This document shows, piece by piece, positions 6,241 through 7,743 of a stretch of 7,743 nucleotides of DNA; the first letter of the stretch is position 1; every line of letters starts with the position of its first letter. The position numbers were made by a program, and so were the translations under genes. This DNA is from Sandaracinaceae bacterium (GTDB lineage Bacteria; Myxococcota_A; Polyangia; Polyangiales; Sandaracinaceae): assembly GCA_025056955.1 (NCBI GenBank), contig JANWYL010000144.1, positions 1 through 7,743 on the forward strand, written 5' to 3'. Below the pieces are notes generated by a model. It had not been told where the DNA came from and made no database searches. It saw nothing but the letters and a program-made list of their open reading frames with translations.

Positions 6241-7242
6241 CTAGCTTGACACAGAAGGGCCGAGATATCGAGGCCAAGCAGCAAGCCACACGACCACGCA
6301 ATAAAAATCACCTACCTGTGCTTCCCCTGCCCCAAAATCAGTCATGCGGCGGTCAAGGAGGGCAAAGCGGTGGGAGGGGCTTCTCAAAAGGGCCTCCCAG
6401 GCTTTTTCGGCACTTCGGGCCCGGGCAAGGACTTCGGACACATGGCGGGCCTCGATGCCTTCGAGACGCAAGCGCTCTTCGGGGCCTCCTGAGGCATTGA
6501 TGTGGGTGAGTGTTCCTTTTCCACAGATCTCCTGGGCGTAGCGCGCTGCGGCCCTGGCGAGGATTCGGTTAAGACGAAGGGGAGCAAGGGAACGCTCCCT
6601 TCTCAGCTGAGCCAACGCCTCGGGCCCGCGGATCAGATGGGCTTCGAGGGCTGGCGCGGCTCCTAGCCACCGCCACGCCACAGGTCGCGGCCCCCTGGCA
6701 TCGGAGGCGAGAAGCTGAAGCTGAGCAGGAAGGCGCAGCGCTTCGAGCAAGACGAGGGTGCGATCTTTCCCGAGGCGGACAAAGCGCGGTTCATCGCCCT
6801 CCTCCCATATGAAAAGAAGGGGTTGCTCAAGACCTGGCGCGATTGTCCATTCGATCCGATTGCCTTTGACCGAAATCGAGCCCTCATAAGGAGCGATGGC
6901 AACCACGCGGCCCTCCTCCCTTTGAACTTCTCCGCAACGCATCGCTTTCTGGTCGAGGCCAAGGGAGTTGAGGTGAGGCTCCAAGGCTTCTTCTGCTTCA
7001 AGGCGAAGGATGGCCATCCATGGGAAGTCAGCGTCTTCAAGCATGGCCTCTTCCCAGAGGCTTTCTGCGTCTGCCCCTTCTTGAACATGCTTGAGGGCGA
7101 GCCTTGTGAGTGTGGGGTCTTGACAAGGGTGAGGGCTGGGTTGCGCCATTCCAGCGGATGCAATCCCCACCCCCACAATCAAGATCATGGGATTGGAGAG
7201 GGTGCACCAACCCATCGCATGGACTGGTCTGGAGTGCATCAT
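6241..7242 (-). CDS. Secreted CAP-domain (SCP/PR-1-like, YkwD-type) protein
   Basis: This is about 333 aa when started at ATG 7242. The N-terminus looks like a signal peptide: a short polar stretch with Arg, a hydrophobic core (about 18-31, MILIVGVGIASAG) and likely cleavage after Ala33 (AGMA/QPSP) or Ala30, so the protein should reach the periplasm or beyond. Residues about 35-205 are an unrecognised region: an acidic helical part, then a strand-rich part near 110-190. The C-terminal CAP domain runs from about 208 to 325, with LNRILARAAARYAQEI, the cavity-type His247 (GTLTH), Glu270 (SEVLARA, in the place of the usual EN) and His291 (RSPSHRFALL), then FGAGEAQVGDFY. Bacterial CAP proteins are mostly of unknown activity. 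The open frame continues upstream to 7686, but that part is antisense to the TPR gene and is not real. ATGs at 7239, 7215 and 7188 are also possible; none has a Shine-Dalgarno. ftsH follows after 19 nt. Confidence 0.8.
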   Translation of the reverse strand: MMHSRPVHAMGWCTLSNPMILIVGVGIASAGMAQPSPHPCQDPTLTRLALKHVQEGADAESLWEEAMLEDADFPWMAILRLEAEEALEPHLNSLGLDQKAMRCGEVQREEGRVVAIAPYEGSISVKGNRIEWTIAPGLEQPLLFIWEEGDEPRFVRLGKDRTLVLLEALRLPAQLQLLASDARGPRPVAWRWLGAAPALEAHLIRGPEALAQLRRERSLAPLRLNRILARAAARYAQEICGKGTLTHINASGGPEERLRLEGIEARHVSEVLARARSAEKAWEALLRSPSHRFALLDRRMTDFGAGEAQVGDFYCVVVWLAAWPRYLGPSVSS

Positions 7243-7248
7243 TGCCAC

Positions 7249-7277
7249 AGTATCGGCTGGGGGGTGTGGTTGGGCAA
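7249..7277 (-). promoter_or_regulatory. Candidate promoter for the CAP-ftsH unit
   Basis: On the minus strand, TTGCCC (7277-7272), exactly 17 bp, then GATACT (7254-7249) match the sigma-70 boxes 4/6 each. Transcription would begin near 7242, the first base of the ATG-ATG pair, so the mRNA would be leaderless, or have a short leader if 7215 or 7188 is the start. Called by eye. Confidence 0.35.
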
Positions 7278-7320
7278 AAAACTTCTGGCCTTCGCCAGGG
7301 GCAGGCGATAGGATGGGTCT

Positions 7321-7743
7321 GTGCAAAAAATCGGCGATCTTTTGAATTATGCCCGAGACGAAGCCAATCGCGGCGAGCTTGCCCGTGCCCTCCACGCGTA
7401 CGGAGCGGTCATTCAACTTCAGCCGCTCAACCTCGATGCCAGGCAGCGCGTGGGGGAAGTGCTCCTTGCGCTCGGACGCCCGCAGGAGGCAGCGATTGTC
7501 TGGACGGCGCTTGCAAAGCTTTGCACCCACGGGGGCCACCCACTTCGGGCGATTGTCGCGATCAAACTCCTTTCTGCCCTTGAGCCGGCGCTCGAAGGCC
7601 TGCTTCGGGTGCTTGCTGAGCTCTATGCGGCTGGAAGCCCTCGCCTTGGCAAAGGGGCGCGCCTTTCTGCAGGTGACATCAACCAACCCCTCCCTCCTTC
7701 ACTGGACCTCAGCCGTCCTCCCCCCTTGCCCAACCTCATCGAT
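7321..7743 (+). CDS. TPR-repeat protein, 3' partial
   Basis: A reading frame opens at GTG 7321 and stays open for 141 codons to the window edge. An in-frame stop (TAG 7309-7311) lies just upstream, so GTG 7321 is the first possible start. AGGA (7310-7313) precedes it by 7 nt. Residues about 7-105 read as three tetratricopeptide-like helical pairs: ANRGELARALHAYGAVIQLQP (15-35), then LDARQRVGEVLLALGRPQEA (38-57), then GGHPLRAIVAIKLLSALEP (71-89). They are followed by a proline-rich linker (123-141). TPR scaffolds mediate protein contacts; related myxobacterial-type proteins often carry a further domain such as cyclic-nucleotide binding after such a linker, but here it is beyond the window and that part is inference. 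No signal peptide is seen. The gene is divergent from the CAP gene across about 78 bp. Confidence 0.8.
   Translation, partial: MQKIGDLLNYARDEANRGELARALHAYGAVIQLQPLNLDARQRVGEVLLALGRPQEAAIVWTALAKLCTHGGHPLRAIVAIKLLSALEPALEGLLRVLAELYAAGSPRLGKGARLSAGDINQPLPPSLDLSRPPPLPNLID

Noticed and set aside
6222..6311. 30-residue longer ftsH N-terminus starting at 6311
   Set aside because: It overlaps the CAP gene by 71 nt, encodes residues atypical of FtsH, and GTG 6221 has a suitable Shine-Dalgarno and the normal family N-terminus.
5664..6500. 278-codon open frame on the plus strand
   Set aside because: Antisense to ftsH and the CAP domain, with low-complexity Gln/Gly/His-rich composition and no recognisable fold.
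7243..7686. 148-codon N-terminal extension of the CAP protein on the minus strand
   Set aside because: It is antisense to the TPR gene, is rich in Arg/Lys without a domain pattern, and would bury an evident signal peptide in mid-protein.

Overview
The window is about 7.7 kb of moderately GC-rich, gene-dense bacterial chromosome. It holds seven protein-coding genes, two of them cut by the window edges, and almost no spare DNA. I see no tRNA, rRNA, CRISPR array, insertion sequence or phage signature. Gene content (an FtsH-type protease, a secreted CAP-domain protein, a TPR protein with a proline-rich tail, an uptake ABC transporter whose receptor and permease are fused) fits a Gram-negative bacterium. 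A myxobacterial or other deltaproteobacterial-type lineage is my best guess, but it is an inference from family resemblance only.

Left part (1-3340). A plus-strand operon for polar amino-acid-type ABC uptake comes first: a receptor-permease fusion, cut at its 5' end, followed by its ATPase with a 4-nt GTGA overlap. It runs tail-to-tail into a minus-strand class I mannose-6-phosphate isomerase. A 62-bp divergent spacer then separates that gene from a plus-strand gene for a 113-aa protein of unknown function.

Middle and right part (3337-7242, minus strand). Reading leftwards from 7242, the order is a secreted CAP-domain protein, FtsH (19-nt gap) and a homocysteine S-methyltransferase family enzyme (149-nt gap). 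The last runs tail-to-tail into the 113-aa gene. The gap in front of the methyltransferase gene holds a perfect 12-bp palindrome and repeated GGTGAT words that look like an operator. At 7321 a plus-strand TPR-protein gene starts and runs off the window, divergent from the CAP gene.

The genes do not form one obvious pathway; they look like housekeeping and envelope functions. The most distinctive features are at the gene junctions. Both convergent pairs end in the same 9-mer, GGCTAGGGG, with the two TAG stop codons interlocked in one CTAG. At the first of these a strong two-part hairpin sits over the stops, within the end of the opposing gene. I found no convincing new multi-gene system.
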